Source: Phallusia mammillata (Eukaryota; Chordata; Ascidiacea; Phlebobranchia; Ascidiidae). From it: a stretch of DNA of 64,000 nucleotides. Shown here piece by piece: positions 48,601 through 60,406 of the stretch. The number at the start of each line of letters is the position of its first letter. Position 1 is the stretch's first letter. Both the position numbers and the translations under genes were made by a program. The DNA is taken from positions 99,616 to 163,615 of the forward strand of contig QLIY01000167.1 of the NCBI GenBank assembly GCA_003260075.1, in the 5' to 3' direction. The notes under the pieces were generated by a model. That model ran no database searches. It saw nothing but the letters and a program-made list of their open reading frames with translations, and had not been told where the DNA came from.

Positions 48601-51600
48601 TTCGTAACGGCATACGTGCATGTTACGGTCAACGCAATACGTGCCGTACCGTACTGCCATCCTTGTGCGTAATTGTCATTACCTTTTAATATTTTTTTTT
48701 CATTTAAGAATTATTTTGGAACTTATTTACAGGTACTGAAGTTGTGGGACCGAAAAAAAGAAGTCTGGTTTATGTTCATACTTCTGTTGGATTCGCAATC
48801 GGTTGTATGCTTATCGCTTTGTTAACCTTTCTCATATCGGACTGGCGTTGGTTTTTACGCGTAACGAGCTTTGTCGGACTTTTGTACATACCTTACTTTT
48901 GGTAAGTTTTGAATTGTATTACAACAGATCAGAGTTGTAAACAGGCCCGAAATTGGAGCCTGAACCCGGCCCGAACCGAAATCCGGACCCGGCCAGAAAA
49001 GCTTACAACTCTGCAACAAATACTGAAAGCTTTCAAATTACAATTTCAAGCATCTTGTTGATTTTATAACGCCACTCTTGGTATAAAAGCAATCAAAGAC
49101 AGTTTTTGCCCAGATAGTTTAATTTGTCTTTAATTTCGGAATTTATGATAGTGATAGTCGATATTACGAAAACATTTCACAAAATTGTTCGTGTCGGACA
49201 AATAAAGCGAAATACTGTCAAATTTTTCACATCGCTGAATTATGTAACTGTCCATATGAATTCTAGCGCTCCGTAAATTGACCTCCGTTATATTATTTCT
49301 CGCATTCCCTATTCACTACTGCAAACGCACGAAGAGGGCGCTGGACCACGCTTTGAGAACACTAGCTAAAACTTAGCTTAAGCAACTTAACGATTCTCCA
49401 ATACTTTACAAACAACAGGCTGTTAGATGAGTCTCCCCGTTGGCTTTTGGCTGTTGGAAAAAACGACGAAGCTAAAAAGATCCTGAAGAAAATCGCAAAG
49501 TGCAACAAAATGCAGTCAAGCGTGTCCGAAGACGAGTCTTTCGATACCCCCCCCCCGCTTGTTGAAACAGACGACTCGATTGGACTGTGGCCGACTTGCA
49601 AGTTGATAGCTCGAACCCCAACGTTACTAAAACGAATGGCGATAGTCGGCTTGTCCTGGTATGTTGGGTCTGTATGATCTAGTATTTCCTATTTGTTTAT
49701 GTGCAATGTTTTCACAAACTTTTTGCTACTGTTGTGTACAAAAAACTGCCAGCATTTATAGCCAAACGATTATGTATATTCGAGGCGTTTAGCAAATATT
49801 TTATATTGTTTAAGGCTTACTTGCAGTGCAGCTTACTACACAATATCATTGGATATTGGATCACTGAGCGGAAATCGTTATCTTAATATCTTGTTTTTCG
49901 GATTGGCTGAGCTTGCTGCAACCGGTATTTTTTTCGTCGGGTCGCGAAAATGGGGCAATCGCAATTCCTACATCGTATTTATGGGAGTCTCGGCAATAGT
50001 TCTTGCTGTTGGACCGCTCTTAAAAATGGGTAAGCACAGTGAGACTGAAAATGTATTGTGTTTTACCATTTTTTAAGATCTGCGGCGCATTTGGTAAGCC
50101 AGAGTGGTCCGAACTCTGGCACGCGGCCCGCCGGTAGCCATTGTGCGACCCGCGAACATCTTCTGCATGCCGTCTTTAATGGATTGCATTTGACATAAGC
50201 CTAAATATAAATCATCAAAATGCAGATCAATATGTTTCTATTGTAAGGTCAGGACTTTCATGCGTTATGTTACGATGCAAACCGTATATTTTTTAAATTA
50301 TAGCTGGGTCTCAAAATATAAAGTCGATCAGCAACAAATTTTATCCCTTTGTGCTCAGTATTTGATCCAAAGTGTTTTTATTGTTGTATGTTTGTAGCAA
50401 ATATGCCTGGGCTACAGGTGCCAGTTATGATAGCTGGAAGACTGACGATAGCAACTTGCTACTGCATCATCTTCGTTTTAACAGGAGAGCTATTCCCCAC
50501 ACAAGTTCGAACTCTAGTTATGGCATATTCAACTGGTCTTTCTAGGCTCGGGGGCATGTGTGCACCGTTCCTAATTTATGCAGGTACACTGACACGGAGT
50601 TGTAAGTCGGGCCGGGTTCGGGCTCAGGTTTCTTTAAAAAAACCGGCTTGATTTTACATTGTGTGTCAGAATTTTTTTAAAAATTAATTTAACCAGTTAA
50701 GTATCTGGTTGCTAGACCTGACCTGATGTCAAACAGCCCAAGAACTTCTTGTTTAAGGTCAATTGTCTATTGTGTTTGTTGTGTGTATATGCCTGTCAAT
50801 CAAACTTTCGGACCTAAACGGGCTTTTCAAAAACGAATCGGGTTCGGGCTAGTACTTTCGGGTTCGGGCTCCAATTTCAGGCTCATTTGCAACTGTGTAT
50901 TGGCACTACTTTACTCAGGTTATGTGCCCAGTGGTGGGCTTCAAATTATTGTCAGCCGGTTTTTATCACAAAAGTCATATTTTTCAGTCGGTTCTCTAAC
51001 AAAAAGTCCATTGACAGTAATAATGCTAAACGGTTCGCTGATCTCATAAAATTTCGTGAGACGGTTCTGTAGAACCGGTGCGAAACGGCTGAATCCCACC
51101 ACTGCATATGCCCAATTTTCTTCAGGAATTTTACTTTTTTTCTTCGTTTATGTTGTGGACATTATTTATACATTGTAGCCGTAAATCGAATAATATGATA
51201 CTTTAACTTAGTCGTTCGCAACTCGTTCAGTCCAATGAAAAGCATTTTGTAGAGCATTCTATTTGTGCGGGTTTGAGTAAAGTAAGCTTAGACAACAAAT
51301 ATTTTAGCTTGAAATATTTATTCCCAAAGCGAACATTTTACCAATCTTTATGCAACTATCCTAGGTTTATCACCAAATATAGTGAACATATTGTGAGCCA
51401 CTTGAAACGTCCTAATGGACCAATAATGGTCACTGGAACACCAGTTGTATACATGTTTTTTAACAATGCAAACTTGCTTATAGGTTTGACTCAAAATTGA
51501 ATATAACAGTAATTGTCCTGTGTTGACTCACATTTTTTCATACTAGGTCACCAAACCGATAGCATTCTCGTTCCGCTTGGAATGGCAGCTTTAATGTCAT

Positions 51601-52070
51601 GCACAGCAATCTTGTACATTTTCCTGCCTAACACTAAAAAGACTCAGCTGCCACAAACTGTCCAAGAAGCAGAAGAAATACAAAGGTAAGTAGATCGTTA
51701 CGTAACAATGTGTTTTATTGAGTCACAACCACATAAAGAATATGAGTTGTTTTCTTCAATTGAGTTATGAAGGCCCGAAGAAATCTTGAAAAGTTAAATT
51801 GCTCGCTTTATAATGTGCTCTTTGAGAATCATTTCAAAATTGACGAGGCATGACTTACAAACTGGAGCACTGTCTGCAGCTTTTAAAACTTATAGGATTT
51901 CTGTGTAAAAATTGTGGACAATCTCGTGAAAAAAAGGATTTTGATACTTTTACAATTCGCCAGGTTCACTGATAGTGTTTTGTTTCAGTGGTCTTAGTTG
52001 TCCTTGCCGACCACAGAAACGAAAAACAAAAACACCAAACATGAAAGCTGATGATGTTCGTGAGCTTTAA
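45675..52070 (+). CDS. SLC22-type organic ion transporter, copy C (11 exons)
   Basis: Exons: 45675-45884, 46414-46516, 46840-46931, 47220-47323, 47881-48035, 48733-48901, 49419-49658, 49815-50029, 50398-50583, 51547-51685 and 51989-52070; about 564 residues. Motifs: FGKYQSRLCILLLLSTIPNA, KLVGGLIGGFISD, SPRWLLAVGKNDEAKKILKK, ELFPTQVRT and a basic tail ending DDVREL. Exon 7 is 9 bases longer than in the other copies because a run of 10 C (49547-49556) stands where the others have ATT or similar. The frame is kept by chance and would give a stretch of prolines, probably filler. Exon 8 uses an AAG acceptor. A hAT element starts 12 bases past the exon 9 donor. Plasma-membrane carrier; substrate unknown. 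Confidence 0.9.
46029..46334. mobile_element. hAT MITE in SLC22-C intron 1
   Basis: 306 bp. Left end CGGTAGTTTTCAACCTTTTT, right end GGGTGGAAACCACTG; flanking CTTTAGAC / CCTTAGAT is a decayed 8-bp duplication. Confidence 0.72.
47452..47595 (+). mobile_element. tRNA-derived SINE in SLC22-C intron 4
   Basis: A Leu/Ser-tRNA-like box A (TTGGCCGAATGGTCCGG) and a box B-like GGAGACGAATCCCGA lie about 70 bases apart. A second piece of the family, GGTCTGCAAAGACGCTTCAA, is at about 47711. Confidence 0.6.
48115..48215 (-). mobile_element. tRNA-derived SINE in SLC22-C intron 5
   Basis: Minus strand carries GCTTGGCCTAATGGTCC (box A-like) and CGGGATTCGTCCCCAG (box B-like). Same family as 47452-47595, opposite orientation. 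Confidence 0.55.
48930..49013. mobile_element. hAT family 1, 84-bp remnant
   Basis: Both ends are present (CAGAGTTGTAAACAGGCC ... GCTTACAACTCTG), with target duplication CAACAGAT / CAACAAAT, but the middle is almost entirely lost. Lies in intron 6 of SLC22 copy C. Confidence 0.78.
50595..50897. mobile_element. hAT family 1 element next to a splice donor
   Basis: 303 bp, from CGGAGTTGTAAGTCGGGCC to CATTTGCAACTGTG. Eight flanking bases on each side (CACTGACA / TATTGGCA) are only partly alike. It starts 12 bases after the last base of SLC22-C exon 9. Confidence 0.72.
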
Positions 52071-53921
52071 CCTACTAAAATTACAGCAAACGGTTGCTTC
52101 AAATGAGTTGAATTTGTTTATTTGGCTGCCGAAGAATTGTTGGCTTTAAATCATTGTTTCATACAACTGTGGGCATTACTATAGCGTTCGTGTGACAAAT
52201 TTTTAGTTTTTTGTCAAAGCAAGATTTTTTTACTGTTGTTTTTTTAACCAAGTAACAGGTCCTTATTTAATACCGCATCACAGACATGTTGCATGGGGCT
52301 TTACACAGCACATATTTCGCCCATGTGTATAATTGCAGACATTTGGTTGCATGGGCATTTTTAGTCACTGTTGGTGTATAAATGAATTCAAAATGCTTTG
52401 CTACAAACATATATCACAATGTATTTTCAGTATCACTAACTTGTTGAATATAAGAAATTTTGCGGAGGGTTTGTACTAGCAAAGAGCTGTGGCCGACCAG
52501 TGGTATATTACACTTTGGTTCGGTTGTAGTGGCCAACATACTATAGTGTACAATATTCACACAAACACCTGCATAATTGTGTGCAAAACATTTCATGAAA
52601 GGACTGGAAATGTTTTTTTAATTTGTCATAATAAGTTTTAAAGACATAACATTTCCGACCGTTCGATATTTAAGAAATTTTCAGTCATATTTCGCTTCTT
52701 TTTGCGCTGCTATAAATAACTTGTTTTCCACTTTATCTGACTTTTATTTTCTCCTATTTTGATGTGGAAACTGATCTAATAGTTCGCCATTAAAACATTT
52801 ACTCGAGAATACAAACAAAGAATGAAACGTTGTGTATGTCATTATCAGCTATTGATTACGTGAAACGCGAAAAAATCAAGATTTCAAGATGTAATTCAAA
52901 AGAGGACCGCTGGTAGGCTATTCCAGCATGTTCTAAGGCGCCTAGATCCCCCAGAACTTCAGAACCTAACGCACGTTTGTCGAGCAACAAAGATTACGAA
53001 GTTATAAGTGGTAGACTAGTGTCTTCCACTAAGTGGTAAGCAATAAAATGGAGATCACTGTGGTAAAATTTGCAAGGTTGTTCATACAAGCGTTTATAAT
53101 AATTGCAGTTAATGCATCCAAAAAATCGTAAACATTCGCATTTTTTATTACATATCACAAAATCAAGCAATGCTGAACCTTCTAAATTCGTCAAACGCAA
53201 GCATTCGCATTGCAACGAGTTCTAACTTTGCCTAAATATAAAACACTATTTGTTACTTCCTTGCATACAAACATACATAGTTTCAGGCTTGAACCTTTCA
53301 ACAAAGGAACCGTGAGGAAATCGACGGAAATCAAAAGAGTCATTTAACAGATCGCAGATTACGAAACGTATTTTTGCATTCTGTTGTGCATTCATAGCGA
53401 ACGCCCTGTTTAAAATCTGGTCCCAAATGCGAGTCACGCGTTTTGCAGAACAGGTATGCTCGTTCGTGTCCGCCAAACACGGTCTAATGGCAATGGAACG
53501 AATGATGGTTGATACAACGCAATGAAGCGCATCGTAGGCAGGTAGATTTTGAATGAGCCCAAGAACAGTATACTTTAACAGTTCTGTAAATGCGACTTGA
53601 TTTATTAGATGCCTGCAATATTTATCTTGTCAAAATCAGTAACACAATCAAATAATCACCTACGACAGTAGGTCTATATTTACTAAAATAATTATAAGCA
53701 GCTTGTGTGCTATTTAGAAAGAAAAAAATGTATACTGCTTAAGAGAAGTTGAGTTGCTTGTCTTCTGTAAGTAATGACTTTCATATAAGCTTTACTTGAG
53801 TTCAGTCGTTTAACCATTAATAAGAATACAGTGCCATGTTCAAATTATAATCGCTCAGCATACTAAAACCAACCAAGATTTCATTAAAATTTTATGCTAA
53901 CTTTCCAGCTATGTTAGCACA
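52071..53921. other. intergenic region between SLC22-C and SLC22-D
   Basis: 52290-52450 matches the region after pseudogene B (44500-44660). The unidentified exon-like frame lies at 53277-53612. Otherwise AT-rich. Confidence 0.6.
53277..53612 (-). CDS. unidentified exon-like open frame between SLC22 copies C and D
   Basis: A 336-bp minus-strand stretch is open throughout (112 codons), with an AG acceptor (ATTGCAG) at its start and a GTATGT donor at its end. The peptide contains TELLKYTVLGLIQNLPAYDA, then RVTRIWDQILNRAFAMNAQQ and IRFVICDLLNDSFDFRRFP. Composition and hydrophobic spacing look like a real helical, possibly ARM/HEAT-like, protein segment. I do not recognise the family. No neighbouring exon on this strand could be supported, so it may be a stray exon of a gene interleaved with the SLC22 cluster, or a fragment left by duplication. 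Confidence 0.4.
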
Positions 53922-56900
53922 ATGGAAATTAAAAAAGCTGAACGTGATGTCAAAGGATCAACAAAGGTGTGCGAAGAATTGAATGTGTTCGGAAAATATC
54001 AATCAAAATTAAGTATTTTGATTCTACTCTCAACCATTCCCAATGGCTTTACTACTTTTCAATTCTTTGTGATTCATTACACACCACAATTTTACTGCAA
54101 TGCCATCAATGGAACCTCCTTCGCTCTAACAGTAAGTTGCGTAGGTTAAAACTTAAGTTTGTGAGATGAATATGAAGTTTTCAAATTCGGCGTTTATAGT
54201 ATAAATAACATAAACTTAGTTCGACTATAATTGATTAATCTTTGATAGCTAAACACTACAAAAACCACAGAACTTTGTTGGTCACTGACCTTTAACCTGT
54301 TGATTTGTGACATCGCAAATGGTATAGAATTGTTCCAGAATAACTCTAGCAACTCAAGTCTGGTCGACAATCGCTTGATAAACACATGCAAATTCGACAA
54401 CACTACTGATTTATCCACACCAATTGGAATCCAAGCGTATGGTAAGAAAGCTTTCAGGTTTTAGAATGTAACTTAACTTTTGTCGTGAACAAGGAGTGCA
54501 GATCTCAACAAATGCAGTAATGGGATTCATAATAGACAGGCTTTTGTGGGTTTCTTAGCATGCATTATTATCGTTGTAGAATTTGTAGGTAAGGCTGGAA
54601 AAACGCATAACGGCGGCAATCAGCAATTGATGTGCACAGACTGGAAATTCACGGGAACAGAAATCAGCGCTGTTACTGAGGTAAACTTTGCCACTAAAAG
54701 CTTCAACAAAAAATTTGACAAACTGAGTAGAATTTAGGCCCCGTTTGACTACAATAAGTTTTACAGTAATAAAGTAACGCTGTAAGGCGTGGTGCGACTT
54801 GTTTCAAATCCAATTTAGGCGCTTTTTTTTACGGAATCGAATCAATTAAATGTTGTTTCATTTCAGTTTGGAATGATTTGCAACAATGACTGGCAGAAAC
54901 CATTTTCCGTTTTAATGTTCATGCTCGGACAACTCGTTGGAGGGCTGTTAGGGGGCTTTATGTCAGATAAGTAAGTCAAATGGCTTTCCCTTTTAAACTA
55001 TGTACAAGTTAGGAAATGTGTATTTCTAGGTTAAAATCAGAGCACAATCTTACAAAAAACAAACTAATATATTTTGCAGAAAACGCATCTTCAGTGTCTA
55101 TAAAGAGCAATAAAATGGATTAAAATTAGAAAAGGTTAATAGGCTAATATTAACCTTTGTAGACACTGAAGATCCCTTTAAATAAGCATGTTCCAACTTA
55201 TGATATATAAAATGAAAGATTGAAATTGTTGCAAGAATGATAATAGAACAGAAAATGATTCCCAAAATCAATTTACAAGCATTTATGTACAAAGCTATCA
55301 TGTAATTTAACCAGATGTGGTTCATAGACAAAATGTTATGATTTGGCAGGTTTGGGCGAAAACCGACATTTCTCGTGTTTAGCGTTGGACAGTACATAGC
55401 ATCTTTCATGAGCAGTTTTACACAGAACTTAACGAGCTACGCAGCAATGATGTTTCTAACTGGATGCGGTGGGCTTGTTAATTACGTTGCAGCGGTTTTG
55501 TTGGGTAAGATTACTAAGATTAAGAAAGTACGACCTAAAGTCGTCAAGCTGTTTCAACAAAATTTACATAATTTATTTGGGCAAACTTGCCTGTTTTGTG
55601 TCATAAACTCAGAGCCGCTTTTCCCACGCTATTTGTGATAACCTCAAAAATCCCCCCTTTGTTTAACGTTAAGAAACACGGCCTTACACTAAGACTTGTT
55701 CTGAGCAATTTTTTATGTCAGAACTTAATCTTCCGTGTTTAATACACAGGTACAGAAGTCGTGGCACCGAATAAACGAAGCTTGGTTTACGTTTATACCA
55801 CAGTCGGTTACTCCATCGGTTGTATCCTCATTGCTCTTCTGGCTTTTCTCTTTTCGGACTGGCGTTGGTATTTGCGAGCGATTAGCCTTGTGGGTTTTCT
55901 GTATATTCCCTACATTTGGTAAGCTATACATGTATCGTTTGTGTGTCTGTACTTGATCAAATGATTGACTTGGATTCACTTCGTACAGCCCGTTTACATG
56001 TCCACTTTTAGGTGGTCAGTTGCACCACCGAATATCATGTTAGATAATTTTCGTTCCTAAATTAGGGAAAATCATAATTTAAACTTCTGCCATCCACATA
56101 CGAAAACACTATGAGTTGATAACCGTGAAAGTTCAATAACGCAGGCTTATAGACGAGTCTCCCCGTTGGCTTTTAGCCGTTGGGAAAAACGACGAAGCCA
56201 AAAGGGTTCTAAAGAAAATCGCCAAATGCAACAAAATGCAGTCAAGCGTGTCCGACGACGAGTTTTCCGAATTGCTTGTTGAAACAGACGACTCGATTGG
56301 ACTGTGGCCGACTTGCAAGTTAATAGCTCGAACCCCAACATTACTGAAACGTCTGGCGATAGTCGGCTTGTCCTGGTATGTTGAGTCTGTATTATCCATT
56401 ATTTCCACTTTGTTTATTTGTTGGTATGGCCAGTGTTTTCCCAAACGTTTTTGATACTTTAGCCTTCATACCACCCGAAGCTTTGAACAATCAAAGTTTT
56501 AATTTGCTTGTTGCATATGGACAAACATGATTTCTTAATGATAAACAAAAGTGATACCACTGATGATGGCATGAATCATGTCTCATTTTCGGTGTATTTA
56601 GGTCTTTATTTTCATCATGCAACTTATTAGCAGATCCGTATGTAGTTTTTCAAAGTATTATGTCGTGTTTTAGGTTTACTTGCAGTGGGGCTTACTACAC
56701 AATCTCATTAGACATTGGATCGCTTAGCGGAAACTATTTTCATCATGCAACTTATTAGCAGATCCGTATGTAGTTTTTCAAAGTATTATGTCGTGTTTTA
56801 GGTTTACTTGCAGTGGGGCTTACTACACAATCTCATTAGACATTGGATCGCTTAGCGATTCATTAATATACTGCTACTTGGAATAGCAGAATTTGTTGCT

Positions 56901-58345
56901 ACTGGTTTGTTTATCATCGGGTCCAAAAAACTGGGTCATCGAGATTTCTACATGACGTTAATGGGAGGTTCGGCAATCGCGTTGCCAGTTGGAAATCTTT
57001 TGAAAATGTGTAAGTTGTGGTTTTTTCTAATGTATGACATCGTATGTGAAGCAAACAAAGATTCTGAACTTTTTCTATCTCTTTAAGCTTATAATTTCAT
57101 TGATGTTTTTCGTTTTTCGGTTTATACTTTATTTATTGTTAGTCATATAATATTTATTGTAGGCTTGTTTTTATCAAGGTGTTACAACATAGGCTTTATG
57201 CTTATTTCTTAAGCTAAAAGAAACCTCCGTAAAAATGGAGAACCAGGCGATTTAAACATGCACCTACCGATATAAATGCGCGCTAACCAATATAAAGGTA
57301 CACTAAGCGATATTAAAGTGATATTAAGATGCACCAAGCGATCCAAGTGATCCAAGTGATCCAAGCGATCCTGTATGTTTTAGATGCACCGGTGCAACAA
57401 AGGTTGTTGTGCTTGATAAGCTTATGTTTTGACATAGAATGCATGGTTATTAAACGCACATTATTGTATTTTTGACAGCGAGTGTAGATGCAATACACGT
57501 GGCAGTAGTCATAACTGGGAGGTTACTGGTATCTGCCGCCTTTTCCGTAATATATGTGTACACGGGAGAGCTTTTTCCAACGTCTGTTCGAAATCTTGTC
57601 ATGGGATATTCATCTGGTCTTGCAAGGGTTGGCAGCATGTTGTCACCTTACGTTATTTATGCAGGTAAGCCTTTCTTAAAACAGATGTGTTCATTTTTTT
57701 CGAGAAGTAGACGTTTTCTCAGCATGGAATTTACAGTTGTGGCCTTATTGTCCCCAAAATTTCAAAAACGTTTTTTGTTTTTTCAAATTATTGCTGTTTA
57801 ATATTTGTTTACATTTTTCATTGTAGAGTTATAGACCTTCTTAAATAGTAGGAGTTGCCAAGGCTTAAGACTGGTATTTGTATTTGGAAGAAAAGGTGTT
57901 GATTATATGGCGGTTTTAGTTACGTTTTATTCATTATAGCTCATCAAACCAACAGCATTGCTGTTCCTCTTGGAATGGCAGCTTTCGTATTTTTTACAAC
58001 AGTCTTGTACGCTTTTCTGCCGAAAACTGAAAAGACTCAACTGCCACAAACTGTACAAGAAGCGGTAGAAATGAAAAGGTAAATTGATGGTGACGTAACA
58101 ATGATGTTTATTTTGCTACAAACAATTAAGAATGCAAACATTATCAACCAGGTAACGTTACATGTGTCTTTGCAAAACACTGGCTTTTTTGCTACAACAG
58201 TGAACATAAGTTAGCATATCCGTCATAACTTATGTCAGGTTTAAAAGTTTTTGTTTACAGAGGCGCGTTTTGTTTCCCTTGCCAACCTAAGAACCGGAAA
58301 TCAAAAACAACCAAGAAGAATGCTGAAAATACAGTGGAATTGTAA
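53922..58345 (+). CDS. SLC22-type organic ion transporter, copy D (11 exons; exon 8 damaged)
   Basis: Exons: 53922-54131, 54339-54441, 54589-54680, 54867-54970, 55350-55504, 55750-55918, 56145-56375, 56802-57009, 57479-57664, 57940-58078 and 58261-58345. All have the family sizes except exon 8, which is 208 instead of 215 bases. It lacks 7 bases after SLDIGSLS, where the others read GNR, and this shifts the frame to an early stop. A 128-bp unit containing the acceptor and start of exon 8 is duplicated in tandem (56607-56734, then 56735 on). Everything else looks intact: MFS loop GGFMSDKFGRKP, SPRWLLAVGKNDEAKRVLKK, GELFPTSVRNLVMGYSSGL, basic tail ending NTVEL. Either a recent null allele or an assembly error at one point. 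Confidence 0.87.
55075..55300. repeat. dispersed inverted-end repeat, also at about 36725-36935
   Basis: TCTTCAGTGTCTATAAAG and CTTTGTAGACACTGAAGA face each other within 55088-55172. The same sequence, in opposite orientation and with TTTATTGCCCTTTATAGACA, lies in SLC22-A intron 6. Probably a MITE. Confidence 0.5.
56607..56858 (+). repeat. 128-bp tandem duplication over the SLC22-D exon 8 acceptor
   Basis: 56607-56734 is repeated, essentially without change, from 56735. Each unit holds intron end, acceptor and the first ~50 coding bases of exon 8. There is no C run at the join. Only the second unit leads into the rest of the exon. Confidence 0.88.
57334..57371. repeat. short 9-bp tandem repeat
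   Basis: Unit CCAAGYGAT repeated about four times in SLC22-D intron 8. The preceding 100 bases hold looser TAAGCGATATTAA-type repeats. Confidence 0.75.
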
Positions 58346-60406
58346 CCAAGAAATCAATAGAAGTTTTTTAGTGTAATTTACAAGATGGTACCATAAATTA
58401 CGCTTGCTACTGCCTAAATCATGCAATCATGGAACTTAAACACTGTAGGCCAAACAGTGCGTAGAGTCTAGTTTATCAGTTTATGACTCCACAAATACGT
58501 TAATGCTGCCACAAGACGTTTATCATATCGCTGTTTTTTGTTGCACTTGTCACTTTATAAGAAATTTGTCTTGTAAGATATGCCATTATCCTCATAAAGA
58601 CGTCTCATGCATGGGACGTCGAAACGTCTATTATTTATGTTAAAAATCTGCTGGAAAAGCAATATTCGTTTTGTGACTCCATCCTTGATTTTTATCATCA
58701 TGGAATATGTTCCAATAACGCGGAAACGAAAAAATATCCAAGCTTCGTGCCAAGGCAACCTATACCAGTTATAAAACCTTTTGATTTCCTGAAGTACAGA
58801 AATGAAAAATACGGGATCCGCTTGAAAATACTAGTAAATTTAAAAGTATGTCATTCGATTTCAGTAGGATTCCAACCTGTACTCGCAACACACCAAGCCG
58901 GTATCTTAATAAAAATGTTTTGATTTGTATTAAGTACATGAAATGACCGAAAGAACAGAAAAAGATTGTTTTTAACCTAACTTGTAGTAGTTATTATGGG
59001 GTATACATGCGCCTCATTTACCTCTAGATCTTTGTTTTTTTACGCGGTTCCATTGAATGCTCAAAACGGTCACACACCAGGGCGCCAGTATCAAAACCAC
59101 TGATGTATTTAAAAACGGTGCAACACAAGGCATTTGTACATTTTCAGCTGCTAGTAGATTTGATTAATTGACGGATCGACTTGCACAAAGGACTGTTCTC
59201 GATCTATTGAAACTTTTCCAGCTATTTCTCAAGAAAAAGGTACGTTAAAAAACTGTATGCAAGTCCATCAGAGTTGTATGTCGGACCGATCTTATCAGGA
59301 TTTAATTTAGTTCGTGATTGAGTTGCAACTGTTTGATTTGGGCCTGACTTTACACTCAGTCTTATTTGTGTCGCAATTTCACCAACTGAATGCCTTAAAT
59401 AGATGCGTAAGAGCCTAAAAGTATTTCTAGATTTTGCTATGCTTTGTGGAGACAAACATCAGTTTATTTATCAATTTTTGAGTATTCAATTGTAAAATTT
59501 TGGACAGTTTTTTAATAACATAAAAAAGTTCGGTTTTAAAGCATTTTGCAAAACCGTAAGCCTGACGTTGAAACAATGATAAAACGTTATATTCGTTGGA
59601 AATATTTTGGGTAACCTAAGCTCCACGCTCCAGCAGTTTGCACAGAAATGCAATTAGGGCAGCGCTTTTTCGCCAAAAGGCGACAATCTAATTTGACAGA
59701 AGTATGTTAACTCCTTTTGGGGTGTTATTAAAATAACAGTATAAAGCATCGAGCTAATACATGATAGGTTGTTTGTGAATTATGAACCAGTTTTTCTGTC
59801 GATAATGCCACGTTGCGGCATTGAACAGGTTGGTAAGGCATATGGCTTTTTAGCTTGCAGCAAACAGGAGTGCGGCAAGGGGCTACATTAGCTCATATGG
59901 CCGATCACTCGTCCCCAGCTGCACTGATGCGACCTTGTAGATCTAAAAAAAAACAGTGTAGACTGTATGCGGCTTATTTAAAAGTGCCTACATACAAAGT
60001 TATTTTAAAAAATCTTACATCTCGACTAGGCATAAACTTTTAAGGCATCACTTTGATCAGAAAAGGTGAATGTGAAGTAGCGAGTACGCATCGTGGGAAC
60101 AGTAAACACGAATGCTCCATGAGGAACTATTTGCGTATTACACTGCACTTCATATTAGCTGCGTCTATTAATTGTAGCACAAATATTTGAGCGGAAATTA
60201 TCTGCCGCTGTGAAAAAACACAAATATAACACAGAGCAAATAAAAAACAACTATTCAAAACAATACTGGGCTGTAAGCAGGCTCAAAATGCGAACCCAAA
60301 ACTGACTCGTTGTTGAGAAATTTGTTTCAGGCCCGAAGGTTGGATTTAGGCTTTGTCAATTAACTCATTAACATCAGTGCACGTGATTTTTACAGTGTTG
60401 AGCAAA
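58346..60406. other. intergenic region between SLC22-D and SLC22-E
   Basis: Contains diverged hAT family 1 pieces at 59266-59400 and about 60268-60345. No gene supported. Confidence 0.6.
59266..59400. mobile_element. diverged hAT family 1 fragment
   Basis: Has a CAGAGTTGTATGTCGGACCG left end and the inner phrase GGGCCTGACTTTACACTCAG. The right end is not found. Confidence 0.5.

Larger units (their letters stand above)
1960..49556. other. set of about 38 C10-type runs at duplication joins (probable assembly gap filler)
   Basis: Starts of the runs, each about 10-12 C including natural neighbouring C: 1960, 2455, 3200, 3663, 4441, 4676, 5062, 5842, 6185, 6262, 7179, 9415, 10511, 12047, 12721, 12930, 13875, 14391, 16570, 18723, 21420, 22228, 22941, 23221, 23369, 25500, 26453, 28845, 29933, 31058, 31565, 32914, 34004, 34217, 35131, 36103, 40319, 42315 and 49547. 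After subtracting natural C, nearly all are exactly 10. At most of them the sequence after the run repeats, with scattered mismatches, the sequence ending at the run. No equivalent G run exists on the plus strand. Confidence 0.85.

Noticed and set aside
1960..49556. C10-flanked repeats as a CRISPR-like or programmed-rearrangement array
   Set aside because: Repeat units differ from place to place, spacers are absent, the run is strand-fixed and of fixed length, and single N marks occur in the same role.
52994..53215. Minus-strand frame next to the unidentified exon
   Set aside because: AT-rich, Cys/Tyr/Asn-heavy composition typical of chance frames; no acceptor linking it to 53277-53612.
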